Notes: generated by a model not told the origin, from the sequence alone. 64,000 nt of DNA from Lujinxingiaceae bacterium (GCA_013697635.1 JACCWM010000070.1:27973-91972); one strand, 5' to 3'. Counted from the first letter of the stretch, positions 19,803-29,300 are shown. Translations and numbers: made by a program.

Positions 19803-20646
19803 TGCTCAAGGCGCTGGCAAAACTCTCGACCGCCTCGCACACCCGCGAGCGCGCGGCCTCGAGCGCCTCGATGCTGTCGACCTCGGTTCCCAGACAGGTC
19901 AGAATCGCCTCGAAACGCTCGGGCTCGACCCCGAGCGTCACCGACGGCCCCGCCCGGCGCGAAGTCTCCAGATCCTGGCCGGCAACGATCTGGCCAAAGA
20001 CGCCGTCGCGGGCCGCATACGGCCAGTCGCGCATCAACTCGAAGAAGCGCGCGGCCGCGGCCACCACGCCCGGGCGCGCAAGCGTGCCGCGATCGGGAAA
20101 CGCACCGTTGATCCGCGCGGCCTGCTCGAAGAGCTCCTTGACCAGGCGCACGTTGGTTATCACCAGCCCATAGAGGTAGCTGTCGTCGACGGCCTGCAAG
20201 ACCAGCCAGCGCTCATCGCGCGAAAGCAAATCGTGGGCGGCGCACAGATACTCGTCACAGACCTTGCGATCGTAGACGCCGCAGTCGCGCCCGTCGATGC
20301 CGTCGTTTTGAAGGGGATGGACCATGCAGCCAACGCGCGCGCGCCGGCCTGGCTCCAAGGCTGTGGGATCGTCGAGAAAGCCCAGAAACGGGCAGTTGGG
20401 AAGGCCCGAAAGCAGCTTTTGCGCCGGATCGACCGGCTCCCAGGCTGCCCGAAAACGGCGCAGTGAGTCGGCGTCCTCGATGCGTGCTTGCGCGTGGTAG
20501 GCCACGGTCCTGGCCGCCAGGCGCGCAAGCGTTGCACCTTCGCCGGGCTCGGCGTGGTTGTACATGCCACAACAGGCGCCGCAGCTCTTGCGCGCATCGG
20601 GCTGGCATAACACCCGCGGGATTGGCCGGGTGTCGCCCTCTAGCAC
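19774..20646 (-). CDS. Second Cys-cluster protein (CxxCC type), unknown function
   Basis: 290 residues, GTG start. The N-terminus has C-x7-C-x2-C-C (from CQPDARKSCGACC), later NCPFLG, GCMVHP, RDCGVYD and KVCDEYLC, the same C-x2-CC plus downstream C set as in YkgJ-type clusters but in a longer protein. Its start lies inside the last codons of lolA (7-base overlap), so it is translationally coupled to lolA. It may bind a metal; the role is not known. Confidence 0.65.
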   Translation of the reverse strand: MLEGDTRPIPRVLCQPDARKSCGACCGMYNHAEPGEGATLARLAARTVAYHAQARIEDADSLRRFRAAWEPVDPAQKLLSGLPNCPFLGFLDDPTALEPGRRARVGCMVHPLQNDGIDGRDCGVYDRKVCDEYLCAAHDLLSRDERWLVLQAVDDSYLYGLVITNVRLVKELFEQAARINGAFPDRGTLARPGVVAAAARFFELMRDWPYAARDGVFGQIVAGQDLETSRRAGPSVTLGVEPERFEAILTCLGTEVDSIEALEAARSRVCEAVESFASALSISPSSGARE

Positions 20647-21470
20647 GACTTCTGGGGGTTGAGCACGCGCGCGCCCTTGGGCGGGCTAAACTCAAAGCCG
20701 CTGTCGGGCAGGTTGCGATTGACGCGCATGCTGTTGAACTCGATCTGGTTGGTGTTGCCATACGGATCGTAGATCGTCGTTCGCGCCACCTGGAAGGTGG
20801 TCGGATCGACGATGAAGCGAAGCTCGCGATACTGAGCCGTGGGCTGCTTGGGCGTCAGCTTGAGTTCGGGGCGCGCGGCGGTCGACTTGGGCGTTAGCTC
20901 CACGTCGAACTCGTCGAGTAAATTGCCCTCGCCCATCAGAAAGCGAAGGCTCGTTGGGAGCTGGCTCTCGGCCAGGCACTGCTTGAAGACCTGCTGAAAC
21001 TCGAACTCGTAGATCCAAAACGTGCTGCCGTCACTCACCAGCACCTTGTCGCGCTTTTTGGCATCCTTGGCGCTGTTGTAATCCCAACGCATCTTGCCCG
21101 GCTTCTTGAAGTAAACCGTACCCGAGCTGGTCTTCGACTCGCCGGCGGCCACGTCGGTGTAGGTCTGCTTGAAGCTCGACTGAAAGTCGGTGGTCTTTTG
21201 GTAGAAGCCCTGGATGCGCTCGGCGACCTCGGTGGCCGTCATGTTGGCTGGCGCGCGAGCTGCTTCGACCTTGGGCTCGGCCTTGACCTCGACCTTGGGC
21301 TCGGATTTGGGCGTCTCCTGGGCGGCGAGCTCGCCCGGAGCACTGCCCACGATCGGCACGCCCGTGGTCACCACCAGGGCCAGACCAAGGCTGGCAAAGA
21401 GCAACAACCCCTGGCGTCGGCGCCGCGGGGCGCGACCAGAACTCAGGCTAAACTCAGAGCGCATGGACAT
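20640..21470 (-). CDS. lolA: Outer-membrane lipoprotein carrier protein
   Basis: 276 residues from ATG 21470, chosen because GGAG lies 6 bases upstream; an upstream TTG (21485) is less likely. A signal peptide (about 15-40) is followed by an unusual EPKVEVKAEPKVE linker and then the LolA domain: FYQKTTDFQSSFKQTY, YFKKPGKMRWDY, LVSDGSTFWIYE, and RFLMGEGNLLDEF. It carries lipoproteins across the periplasm from the inner to the outer membrane, consistent with the many lipoproteins in this window. The next gene overlaps its stop. LolB and LolCDE are not in the window. Confidence 0.88.
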   Translation of the reverse strand: MSMRSEFSLSSGRAPRRRRQGLLLFASLGLALVVTTGVPIVGSAPGELAAQETPKSEPKVEVKAEPKVEAARAPANMTATEVAERIQGFYQKTTDFQSSFKQTYTDVAAGESKTSSGTVYFKKPGKMRWDYNSAKDAKKRDKVLVSDGSTFWIYEFEFQQVFKQCLAESQLPTSLRFLMGEGNLLDEFDVELTPKSTAARPELKLTPKQPTAQYRELRFIVDPTTFQVARTTIYDPYGNTNQIEFNSMRVNRNLPDSGFEFSPPKGARVLNPQKSC

Positions 21471-21546
21471 GATATTCTCCGTCAATCATTGAAAGTCGTT
21501 CTGGACCATGGCGGCGCCAATGTTGCGTGGCCAGGTGTGGCATAGC

Positions 21547-21561
21547 CCCTGAGGCTCAGGG
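21547..21561. repeat. Short perfect palindrome between lolA and the CNNM gene
   Basis: CCCTGAG-G-CTCAGGG, 7-base arms around one base, 60 bases downstream of the CNNM gene stop on the minus strand. There is no T-run next to it, so I do not call it a terminator. Confidence 0.3.
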
Positions 21562-21621
21562 ATGCTCGCGGTATTAAAGACGCCGTGCGGTGGAGTTTAT
21601 TCGTCGCCGCTCAAAATACGC

Positions 21622-22917
21622 TCAGGAGACGAGCTCCTCGGCGTCACTGCGATCGCTTTCGTCAAGCTTCTCGATTTCGACGGTGATGATGCGCTTGGCG
21701 TCGGCGTCGATCACGCGAAAGATCAGACCGTTCCACTGAATCTGGTCACCCGATGAGGGTACGCTCCCCGACTGCGAGAGCAAGAAGCCGCCGAGCGACT
21801 CGTAATCGGGATGCTCGGGAAGCTCGACGTTGAAATACTCCTCGACCTCGTAGATCGGCACGCGGGCATCGGCGCGCACGGTACGCTCGTCGATCTCGGT
21901 GAGCTGCGCCGGCTCGACGTCGTACTCGTCTTGAATATCGCCGAAAAACTCCTCGATGATGTCCTCGATCGTGATCAAACCGGCCGTGCCGCCGAACTCG
22001 TCGACGACGATCGCCATATGCATACGCTGGCCCTGGAACTCGGCCAAAAGGTCGGCAATCCTCTTGCTCTCCGGCACGAAATAGGGCTGGCGAAGATGCT
22101 GGCTCAGGTCGAACTCGGCGCCCGTCACCATCAAACCGATGATGTCCTTGGAGTAGAACAGACCGACGATGTTGTCGATCGTGCCCCGGTAGACGGGGAT
22201 ACGGCTGTGGCCGCAGGCGAGCAGGATCTTGAGGATATGCTCGAACTCCATGTCCTCGGAGATCGCCTCCATGTCGGTTCGCGGCACCATGATCTCGCGC
22301 ACGATCGTGTCGGGAAACTCAAATACGCTGCGCAACAGCCGCTCACGATCCTCGGAGAAGGTGCCCTCACGCGAGCCCAGATCGATCATGTACTGGATCT
22401 CCTCGGAGGTGACGAAGGGCCCCTTATGGTCGAAGTCGTTGCCAAACTGGCCCATGAGCATCTTGGCCAGCTTCACAAAAAAGATCGTGAAGGGATAGAA
22501 GATCAGATACGGCAGACGAAGCGCCACCATGATCGGTCCGGCGAGACTCTGGTGCTTGACCTTGGCCACGGTTTTGGGCGTGATCTCGCCAAAAGTCAGC
22601 AGCAAGAAGGTCATCATGCCGATGGCCACAGGGATCGCCCACTCGCCGGCACCCGTTGGCCCGAGCACGCGCCCGGCCAGGTCCGTGGCCAGCGCCGACG
22701 CCGTGATGTTGAAGATGTTGTTGCCGATGAGAATCGAGGTCAGCACGGAGATCGGCTTGTCGATCCAAAGCTTCAGCGACTTGATCCCCTTCTCATCGAT
22801 CAACCTCTGAGCTTGCGCCTCGCTGAGCGAGGTCAACGCCGTTTCTGAGCCCGAAAAAAATGCGGAGAACGCCAGACAGACAAGGATTCCTATGGCTTCC
22901 GCTATGACTACGTCCAA
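21622..22917 (-). CDS. CNNM/CorC-HlyC family membrane protein (hemolysin-like)
   Basis: About 431 residues from TTG 22917. The DUF21/CNNM membrane domain (AFFSGSETALTSLSEAQ; TFGEITPKTVAK), a CBS pair (EIMVPRTDMEAIS; HSRIPVYRGTIDNIVGL), and the C-terminal CorC_HlyC domain (EFGGTAGLITIEDI) are all present, so the protein is complete. Family members take part in Mg2+ or Co2+ handling. The frame opens further to a TTG at 22977, but that stretch contains a strong palindrome (22946-22970) and adds residues unlike the family, so I prefer the later start. Neither start has a good ribosome site. Confidence 0.9.
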   Translation of the reverse strand: MDVVIAEAIGILVCLAFSAFFSGSETALTSLSEAQAQRLIDEKGIKSLKLWIDKPISVLTSILIGNNIFNITASALATDLAGRVLGPTGAGEWAIPVAIGMMTFLLLTFGEITPKTVAKVKHQSLAGPIMVALRLPYLIFYPFTIFFVKLAKMLMGQFGNDFDHKGPFVTSEEIQYMIDLGSREGTFSEDRERLLRSVFEFPDTIVREIMVPRTDMEAISEDMEFEHILKILLACGHSRIPVYRGTIDNIVGLFYSKDIIGLMVTGAEFDLSQHLRQPYFVPESKRIADLLAEFQGQRMHMAIVVDEFGGTAGLITIEDIIEEFFGDIQDEYDVEPAQLTEIDERTVRADARVPIYEVEEYFNVELPEHPDYESLGGFLLSQSGSVPSSGDQIQWNGLIFRVIDADAKRIITVEIEKLDESDRSDAEELVS

Positions 22918-23291
22918 GGTCGGTGACCCCGTTATGGAGATAAACTCACAGTGTGAAAACGATTTCACACCTCGCAATGCACGCCTTCGACCCTTTTGCG
23001 GACTCCTTCGCTGGTGTTTGGGGAGAGGCCGAAGCGGACGGGCAATTGCCTACACATTAAATCAATTCATCGATAGCATTATTTCACATTTCCCGACCCA
23101 AGCGCTCAGGCTCAGCGGTCGCTCATCGGGTCCATGAGTGATGAATTATTCAATCACGCAGGAACGATGTCAAGTGGCCGGGCTGTTTGCCCCACGGTTG
23201 CACGATCGCGCGTCTCGTGTCATAGCCTTTGGCGCGGCTTGATAACACGGCCGCTCCCGCTCGCCATGCCACGATTGATGGGCTCATCCGT
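22918..23291. other. Divergent intergenic region, 374 bp
   Basis: It contains the palindrome at 22946-22970, an AT-rich stretch around 23055-23095, and an imperfect dyad near 23138-23158 (GTGATGAAT / ATTCAATCAC). It separates the CNNM gene (minus) from the MFS gene (plus), so both promoters should lie here. I could not pick a convincing -35/-10 pair. Confidence 0.4.
22946..22970. promoter_or_regulatory. Nested palindrome upstream of the CNNM gene, candidate operator
   Basis: GTGTGAAA-ACGA-TTTCACAC (22951-22970) is a perfect 8-base-arm palindrome. Its left arm is also half of TCACA-G-TGTGA (22946-22956). TGTGA and TCACA half-sites resemble CRP/FNR-family sites, but the spacing is 8 rather than 6. 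It is about 30 bases upstream of the preferred CNNM start. Confidence 0.5.
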
Positions 23292-24500
23292 ATGAATACC
23301 CGCCGACCGCTCTTAAGACTTTTCCCCATCCTGTTGCTCAACATCACGGGCTTTGCGATCTCGATTCCCGTGCTGCCAGCCTTGGCCTATGCGCTGGGCG
23401 GCGGCGCGGTCGATGTCGGCCTGCTCTATGCCACGCAGGCCTTTGGCCAGTTCATCATGGCGCCGGGTTGGGGCGCGCTCTCCGATCGCTTCGGGCGAAA
23501 GCACATCTTGATGTGCACCTTTGGCGCGGCGGCGATCATGGAGCTCAGCACGGCCTTTGTGCCAAGCCTGGGCCTGCTGTTTTTGGCGCGCTTTCTGGTC
23601 GGCCTGTGTGCCGGCAACGTCGCCACGGCCACGGCGCTCATCGCTGACGCGACCGACGCCAGCACGCGCAGCAAAGGCATGGCGATCGTCGGCATCAGCT
23701 TTGGCGTGGGCTTTACCCTTGGCCCGGCGATCGGCGCCGGCGTCAGTCTGCTCACCCAACCCGGCGCCGGTATCCTGGGCGCCGGCCTGCCCTTCGCCGT
23801 CTCGGCGGCCCTGAGCCTTATCACCCTGGTGCTGGCCGCCGCCTTTCTGATCGAGCCCGTGCAAGACGCCGACGAGCGCCGAAAGACTCGCCTGGCCACC
23901 CGTCCCAACTCGATCATGGCCCAGCTTCGCGTCGCCCCGATCTTCATCATGTGCGCCCTGTTCTTTTTGTACACCGTGGCGATCACCGTCATGGAGGGCA
24001 CCTTCTTTGTCTACATGGCCGACATCTACGGCTACGACGCCGCCCACGTCGGCATGATCTTCGCGGCCATGGGCCTGCTCATGGCCCTGTTTCAGGGCGG
24101 CGTCGGCTGGGCGTCTCGCACCTTTGGCGATCGCACGATGACCGCCGCCGGCCTGGCCCTGCTCGCCGTCGGCCTGGGACTTGCCCCGATCACCGGCAAG
24201 CTCGCCGTCTTGCTGATCTTCTTGGCCATCGCAACGATCGGGCGCGCCTTTGTTCACCCCGGCATCTTGTCGATGACCTCCTCGCTGGCCATCCACCGCC
24301 AGGAGACCGGCCGGATCATGGGCATCCTGCAATCGGCCAGCAGCCTCGGCCGCGTGATCGGCCCGGCGCTGGGCGGCTTGATCTTCGTGTACGTCAGCCC
24401 CGCTGCACCCTTTTGGTTTGCAGGCATCCTGCTCGCCAGCGCCGGGCTGTGGTGGTGGACCGCCACGCGCGTCTATTTCCCGCGTGTTGTGAAGGCCTAG
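23292..24500 (+). CDS. Major facilitator superfamily transporter, TetA/DHA1-like
   Basis: About 402 residues from ATG 23292; an upstream TTG at 23229 would add 21 residues without membrane or signal character. About 12 helices are visible. Motif A is GWGALSDRFGRKHIL between helices 2 and 3, and the helix 4-5 region has RFLVGLCAGNVATATALIAD, both typical of drug:H+ antiporters of the TetA group. The substrate cannot be inferred. It is a single gene with minus-strand genes on both sides. Confidence 0.85.
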   Translation: MNTRRPLLRLFPILLLNITGFAISIPVLPALAYALGGGAVDVGLLYATQAFGQFIMAPGWGALSDRFGRKHILMCTFGAAAIMELSTAFVPSLGLLFLARFLVGLCAGNVATATALIADATDASTRSKGMAIVGISFGVGFTLGPAIGAGVSLLTQPGAGILGAGLPFAVSAALSLITLVLAAAFLIEPVQDADERRKTRLATRPNSIMAQLRVAPIFIMCALFFLYTVAITVMEGTFFVYMADIYGYDAAHVGMIFAAMGLLMALFQGGVGWASRTFGDRTMTAAGLALLAVGLGLAPITGKLAVLLIFLAIATIGRAFVHPGILSMTSSLAIHRQETGRIMGILQSASSLGRVIGPALGGLIFVYVSPAAPFWFAGILLASAGLWWWTATRVYFPRVVKA

Positions 24501-24509
24501 AGAGCGCAC

Positions 24510-25766
24510 TCAAAGAGCGCGTGGCACCAGCGCTTCGCTGTCGTAGAGCGCGCGGCAAAGTGCCATGACGCGCGGCGAGCGCACGCGCCAGTCCATCCGG
24601 TTCATGGCGTAGCCAATCGTGAGTTGCTCGACGGGGTCGGCCCAGCCCAGCGCGCCGCCCATGCCGGCGTGGCCGAATGATTCCGGGTGTGGCGAGAAGA
24701 CGTGGCGCTCTTCTTTCAAAAAGCCGTTCGACCAGCCCAGGGGTTTTTGCAAGACCATGTCGTGATCGGACCAGCCCTGGCGTCCGTAGGCCGGGGAAAG
24801 GGTCTCGGCTTTCAGATAGCGCTTGGCGTCGAAGGCGCCCTGGGAGGCAAAAGGCAAGTAGGCGCGGGCGACGCCGTGGGCGCTGCCGGTGGCCGAGGCC
24901 CAGGCCAGCACGCTGCGCCGTGCGGGGGCCTGGTTGTAGAGGGTGACGTCGTTGCCGGGAAGCTGGGGGTTTAAAAATGCGCCGCGCATCGCTGAATTGC
25001 GCGTGAGAAACTGCTTGAACACCCAGGCCTCGGTCGATTGCGGCGCGATCACGGCGTTGGAGACCATGTTCAAAACGCGCGCCGGAGCAGCCGGCGGATA
25101 CAGCGTCGCGATGTAGCCGTCCTCCGAGCTGGGCGTACCCAGATGCACATCCGAGCCCAGCGGCTCGAACAGCTCGGCGCGCAAGAACTCGCCCATGTCC
25201 AGGCCGCCGCTGGCGCGCTCAAATAGCTCACGCGCGTACAGGCCAAAGGTAATCGCGTGGTAGCCTTGACGCTGGCCTGGCGTCCACGCGGGGGCCTGGG
25301 CCTCGAGCGCCTCCAAAAGCACCGCCGCGCGCTCAGGATTGGTGCAATCCTCCAGCGTCAGCGCCGCATCGAGGCTTGCCAGGCCGCCACGATGGCCGAG
25401 CAACGTGGCCACAGTCATGGCCGTCTTGCCACCTCGCCCAAAACCCGGCCAGTAATCGGCGACCGCGGCATCCCACTCCAGTTGACCGCGATCGGCCAAA
25501 AGGTGCAACGCCATCGCCGCAAAACCCTTGGTCACCGAAAACAACACGATGCGCGTATCTCTTTTCCACGCCCGCCTTGTCGCCACGTCCGCCAGGCCGC
25601 CCCACAAATCTACGACGCACTCCCCGCGCCGATAGACCGTAAAGCCCGCGCCGACCTCCTGGCCGCTGGCAAGCTGGTTGGCAAAAACCTTGGCCACCGA
25701 GGCGTATCCATCGGCAAATTGGCCCTGGGCCGGAGCCGGCGCGCGATTGTTGAGCTTGGACTTCAT
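24510..25766 (-). CDS. Serine hydrolase, beta-lactamase class C / EstB-type
   Basis: 418 residues with no signal peptide. The nucleophile motif SVTK (SxxK) is at about 78-81, in LFSVTKGFAAMALHLL. The second Tyr motif is in YHAITFGLYARELF, and near the C-terminus HAGMGGALGWADP matches the HTGxGGSxGxADP end typical of EstB esterases. These enzymes are usually esterases or peptidases rather than true beta-lactamases. The substrate is unknown. It follows the large lipoprotein gene on the same strand after 42 bases, which contain a GC hairpin (25779-25798). Confidence 0.85.
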   Translation of the reverse strand: MKSKLNNRAPAPAQGQFADGYASVAKVFANQLASGQEVGAGFTVYRRGECVVDLWGGLADVATRRAWKRDTRIVLFSVTKGFAAMALHLLADRGQLEWDAAVADYWPGFGRGGKTAMTVATLLGHRGGLASLDAALTLEDCTNPERAAVLLEALEAQAPAWTPGQRQGYHAITFGLYARELFERASGGLDMGEFLRAELFEPLGSDVHLGTPSSEDGYIATLYPPAAPARVLNMVSNAVIAPQSTEAWVFKQFLTRNSAMRGAFLNPQLPGNDVTLYNQAPARRSVLAWASATGSAHGVARAYLPFASQGAFDAKRYLKAETLSPAYGRQGWSDHDMVLQKPLGWSNGFLKEERHVFSPHPESFGHAGMGGALGWADPVEQLTIGYAMNRMDWRVRSPRVMALCRALYDSEALVPRAL

Positions 25767-25808
25767 GGGCAGTCTTCCTCGGGGGCGCCGAGCCCCGACG
25801 CCAAAGGT

Positions 25809-28268
25809 TCAGGGGAGGGGGTAGATGCATTTGGTGTTGGGCGTATGGATGGTGCGAAATTGCATGCGGATCAAGGTGGTAAATTGATCTGGTCCCTCGT
25901 GTTTGACGGCAAGGCAGCTCGTGTGGCCTGCAACGTGGGTGTCGGTCAGCTCGGTAATCTCAAAATCAACACCGAGGGTCGTCCCGCCTTCAAAGAGCGG
26001 TTTGCCGATATTGCACGAGCCCCGGAAGCGACCGGGTAATCCGTTGAGGGCGTGCGCGGAAAAGAGCACCTCGGTTTGGGTAGGACCACCGGGCCTTTTG
26101 CTGTCTTGAAGTTTGATCACGAGGGTATCGGCGATCGGGAATTGATACAGAGGCGTGATCCCATACTCCTGAAAGATCGAGGCGTTGTAATTTCCGACCA
26201 TCTGCAGGCTAAACCAGCAGTCACAGGCTCCCACGATCACAGAAGCGCTCTTTTCCACCAATCGGGCGCCAATCGTTGCCGACGCCGTGACGGTGTAAGT
26301 GCCGGCCTCGGCGGGCGCCGTATACAATCCAGCTGCGCTGATCTGGCCGCCATCGGCCGAGAAGTTGACCGCTGTCGGCTCCCGGGTCAGCGCTGTGAAC
26401 TGTACTTGTTCGCCCGGCCGCAGACAGCGCTCTTCCCACTCCAGTTCAAAGTCTCCCAGGCGCATCAGCGCTCGCCCCTCGCGAGACGGTGCGTCAGGCA
26501 AGGCGCGCAGGCCCCATCGGGAGGTGCTCTTGGCCGCGATGGTCACCGGAAATTCTTCCTCGTCGGCCGGAAGAACCACCTCCTTGGTTCCCTTGAGATC
26601 AGAGGTCGTTCCTGCCGGTTGCACGACGCCATTTGCGCTGCGCATCTCCCACTCCAGTCGACCATCTTGCGCGTTTGAGACTTCAAACGCGATCGCAACC
26701 CGCGCGCCGACGTCGACGAGCTTGACCGGCGGCGAGAGTTTGATGGTAATAGGCGAAACAGCACCCACAACGTCGCGCGCGGTCTCACCCTTTGCCGGAA
26801 ACTTGTAAGGGTTGAGCGCGAGGCGAAAAACCTCCCTGCCCACCTTGGCGCCCCTGAGACAAACCCGTCCCCAAGGTACACCGGAAGAGGGACAAGCCAC
26901 GAAAACACCTTCGGAGCGATCGTCGGGAAAAAATGCGGTCCACTCGGTGTCATCGACGTTGATGGCAGGCCAGGTGCGCGTTCCTATCGGCTGGCCGGAG
27001 GGCAAAATCCCCTTGACGAGGCTGAGGTAAACATCGAGCAAGCCATTCTCGAGAATCTCTTGAAATACGGCCATCTCCTGACGGGGCAGCGCCGAGAAGG
27101 CTTGACTGATTGCGGCAGCCAGGATGTTCTTGCCGGTTTCGGTGAAATCCCAACCGGAGTTCCTGGCCGTAACCTGCAAGCTCGAAAAGAAGATCGAATC
27201 ATCAGTGCCGTCCTCTTCGATGTCCAGAGTGGCCGGAATAATGGTGAAGCGGTGGATAATCGAAGGCAACAGCGCACATTGAAGCCGCGAGATTTCTGTG
27301 AGCAAAACACCGGCATTGACAAAGCCCGCCGCAAAAGCCTTGACCGCTACGTGACCGACGGACAAAATCCCTACTCCCCGGATCGCGTGCTGAAAGTAGT
27401 GACTGTCCTCGATGATGTGGCAGTGCACGGCGGCCCGCAGAACATAGTGACTCAACTGGGCGGCGTCGGTGATCACCAGGCCACTGTAGGGCGCGCCGAT
27501 CTGCCCGGGTCCGCCCGTATCGACACCCCACTTGTGCTCAACTTGCGGCAGGGCCTGCAGATCGGCGATATAGGCGTCCAACAATGGCACCATCTCGAGA
27601 CGGCTCAAATAGGCGTCGAGCATGTCCATCTGAACTTTGTGCTCGGCGGCGTCCGACGCAGCCACGTCGTCATCCTTGAGAAACGACACGAAAGTCGACG
27701 GCACGCCCGGATGATCGAGCATGGATTGTATGTAGACCAGCGGCCACACATCCACCGGCAGGCTCGTATCGAAGGTTTCATTCTCAGGATCGAGCGCCTC
27801 GATCAGCTCCGCGCGGCTGAATCCGTAATACTGAGCCTCGTGATCGACCAGCTTTTGGAAGCGCTCGGCGATCTTGCGCGTGTAACCTGGTGCGGCCGCC
27901 AGCGCCTTGACCTGAAAGTCCACCGGCGCACAGCGCACCGTGTCGGCGACCACGCTCAGCTGCACTTTGCCGCCTCCGATGCCATTTGGGTGCAGGGGCG
28001 CGACGAAATAGGGCTGGCCGTCGTCGTCCTCGAGCAGGGCCGCGTAGTAGAGCTGATCCGTGTCGGGCACACGCACCTCGATTGCGCCCGGTTGTGAGAT
28101 CGCCGGCGAGATCGTGATCTTAACCGAGTCCAGCGGCTGGGCTGAGCTGTGCTCGAGCGTCACCGAGTTGCACTGGGTGGCATCCTCGGCGCCCGGCTCG
28201 TCGTCGCAAGCAAGGGTACCAAGTGACACGAGAGAACAAACCACCAGTCTGCGAAGCAAAGTATTCAT
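25809..28268 (-). CDS. Large lipoprotein of unknown function with Ig-like domain
   Basis: 819 residues from ATG 28268, which gives a lipoprotein signal (LVSLGTLAC). I do not recognise the body. Visible parts: a beta-rich N-terminal domain (about 30-130), a mostly helical middle of about 280 residues with His-rich LRAAVHCHIIEDSHYFQHA, then beta-rich segments. Near 640-700 lies a bacterial Ig-like (Big) domain with the FSADGGQISAAGLYTAP pattern. The C-terminal part has several Cys (CDCWF, SCNIG, SCLAV, KCIYP). The His/Asp cluster HCHIIEDSHYFQH could bind metal; that is a guess. Confidence 0.6.
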   Translation of the reverse strand: MNTLLRRLVVCSLVSLGTLACDDEPGAEDATQCNSVTLEHSSAQPLDSVKITISPAISQPGAIEVRVPDTDQLYYAALLEDDDGQPYFVAPLHPNGIGGGKVQLSVVADTVRCAPVDFQVKALAAAPGYTRKIAERFQKLVDHEAQYYGFSRAELIEALDPENETFDTSLPVDVWPLVYIQSMLDHPGVPSTFVSFLKDDDVAASDAAEHKVQMDMLDAYLSRLEMVPLLDAYIADLQALPQVEHKWGVDTGGPGQIGAPYSGLVITDAAQLSHYVLRAAVHCHIIEDSHYFQHAIRGVGILSVGHVAVKAFAAGFVNAGVLLTEISRLQCALLPSIIHRFTIIPATLDIEEDGTDDSIFFSSLQVTARNSGWDFTETGKNILAAAISQAFSALPRQEMAVFQEILENGLLDVYLSLVKGILPSGQPIGTRTWPAINVDDTEWTAFFPDDRSEGVFVACPSSGVPWGRVCLRGAKVGREVFRLALNPYKFPAKGETARDVVGAVSPITIKLSPPVKLVDVGARVAIAFEVSNAQDGRLEWEMRSANGVVQPAGTTSDLKGTKEVVLPADEEEFPVTIAAKSTSRWGLRALPDAPSREGRALMRLGDFELEWEERCLRPGEQVQFTALTREPTAVNFSADGGQISAAGLYTAPAEAGTYTVTASATIGARLVEKSASVIVGACDCWFSLQMVGNYNASIFQEYGITPLYQFPIADTLVIKLQDSKRPGGPTQTEVLFSAHALNGLPGRFRGSCNIGKPLFEGGTTLGVDFEITELTDTHVAGHTSCLAVKHEGPDQFTTLIRMQFRTIHTPNTKCIYPLP

Positions 28269-28374
28269 CGCGCGCGGCCTCAATCGAATCCAACAATCCA
28301 TTTATCGACTGCGCTGACCCTAGCACGGTCCGCGATCGCGATTCAAACCAAAGCTGCACCGCTTCGGCCCGGGT

Positions 28375-28899
28375 CTACGGGCAGACCGTGGCCTTGAACG
28401 TCCCGTTGATCGTGCTGTTCGCCCCCTCGAAGACGAGCGCTCCGCTCACCTCCTGACCGGCCTCGGTGGTCCAGTTGTCCAGGCGCAACAGGCCATCGTC
28501 GACGATGATCGTCTTGATTTGAGCCGCGTCGACGTTGACCTGCATGGCCCCACCGTGGCCGTCGGCAAAGCTCACCTCGACCAGACCGGCCTTGCGCTCG
28601 AGGACCTCGAAGTTCACGACCAGCGCCGGCTCAGGCAAAGGCCTCGGTGAATTAGGGCCACATTCCCATTCGTAGTTTTTCAATCCCACCACGTAGGAGG
28701 TGCCGTTGGGGGTGGTCACCTTGTTGATCGTTCCGCTCACGAACGCATAATCGTGGCCATCGATCGTGCCGCTCAGCACGGTCGACACCAGATCCGGCTC
28801 CGAAAACTTGGCGGCTTCCGGGCCACAGCCGACCGCGCTCAACACGATCGCAACGGCCAATAATCCACAGCCCACACTCTTGATCCAACGCATCGTCAT
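28375..28899 (-). CDS. Small lipoprotein of unknown function
   Basis: 174 residues from ATG 28899, preferred because GGAGG lies 6 bases upstream; ATG 28905 or 28893 are alternatives. A lipoprotein signal (VLSAVGC) precedes a beta-rich domain of about 145 residues with conserved-looking DGHDYAF and DGHGGAMQV turns and a final Cys (TVCP). It sits 106 bases upstream of the large lipoprotein gene on the same strand and may share its promoter. No family recognised. Confidence 0.6.
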   Translation of the reverse strand: MTMRWIKSVGCGLLAVAIVLSAVGCGPEAAKFSEPDLVSTVLSGTIDGHDYAFVSGTINKVTTPNGTSYVVGLKNYEWECGPNSPRPLPEPALVVNFEVLERKAGLVEVSFADGHGGAMQVNVDAAQIKTIIVDDGLLRLDNWTTEAGQEVSGALVFEGANSTINGTFKATVCP

Positions 28900-28905
28900 C
28901 TCCAT

Positions 28906-29300
28906 CCTCCAGTGCCATTCCAATCGATGTTCCCTTGCCGCCACGCTAGCTTCGGGGAACAGGCCGGTCAACCCGCAAGGTGAGGCAGCCGGCTGCGTCA
29001 ATATGCCACACACCGTTTGCCGCATGCTTGCTGGGCACAAGGCGCCTGCTTTGTTAAGAATTGCGCTGTGCCCGATACGATCGGGTCGCGTCGCTGCACC
29101 GCACGAAACGGATCGTCCGACAAGCGCAAATTGCACCTTTTTTGAAGGTACTTTTGGCCTTCAGCAGCGGATAAAGATGTTGACAAGCCTTGCTGGCCCA
29201 TGGGATTTAGGGGCCGCTTTGCATTGGCACCAAAACTGATCCTGCTGGACCATGCTGCTTGTTGTTAGAAGTCATTTTGGATTACGGAGTCATTGGTCGT
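28906..29300. other. Divergent intergenic region upstream of the respiratory block, 395 bp
   Basis: It holds a dyad CCCGAT-ACG-ATCGGG (29071-29085) and a perfect -35-like TTGACA (29180-29185) with no good -10 at 16-18 bases. The actA start has CGGAG about 10 bases upstream. Control of the ActA-F genes should lie here. No coding frame with family character was seen. Confidence 0.45.

Noticed and set aside
22951..22970. CRP site
   Set aside because: Half-sites match TGTGA/TCACA but are 8 bases apart instead of 6; kept only as a generic palindrome.
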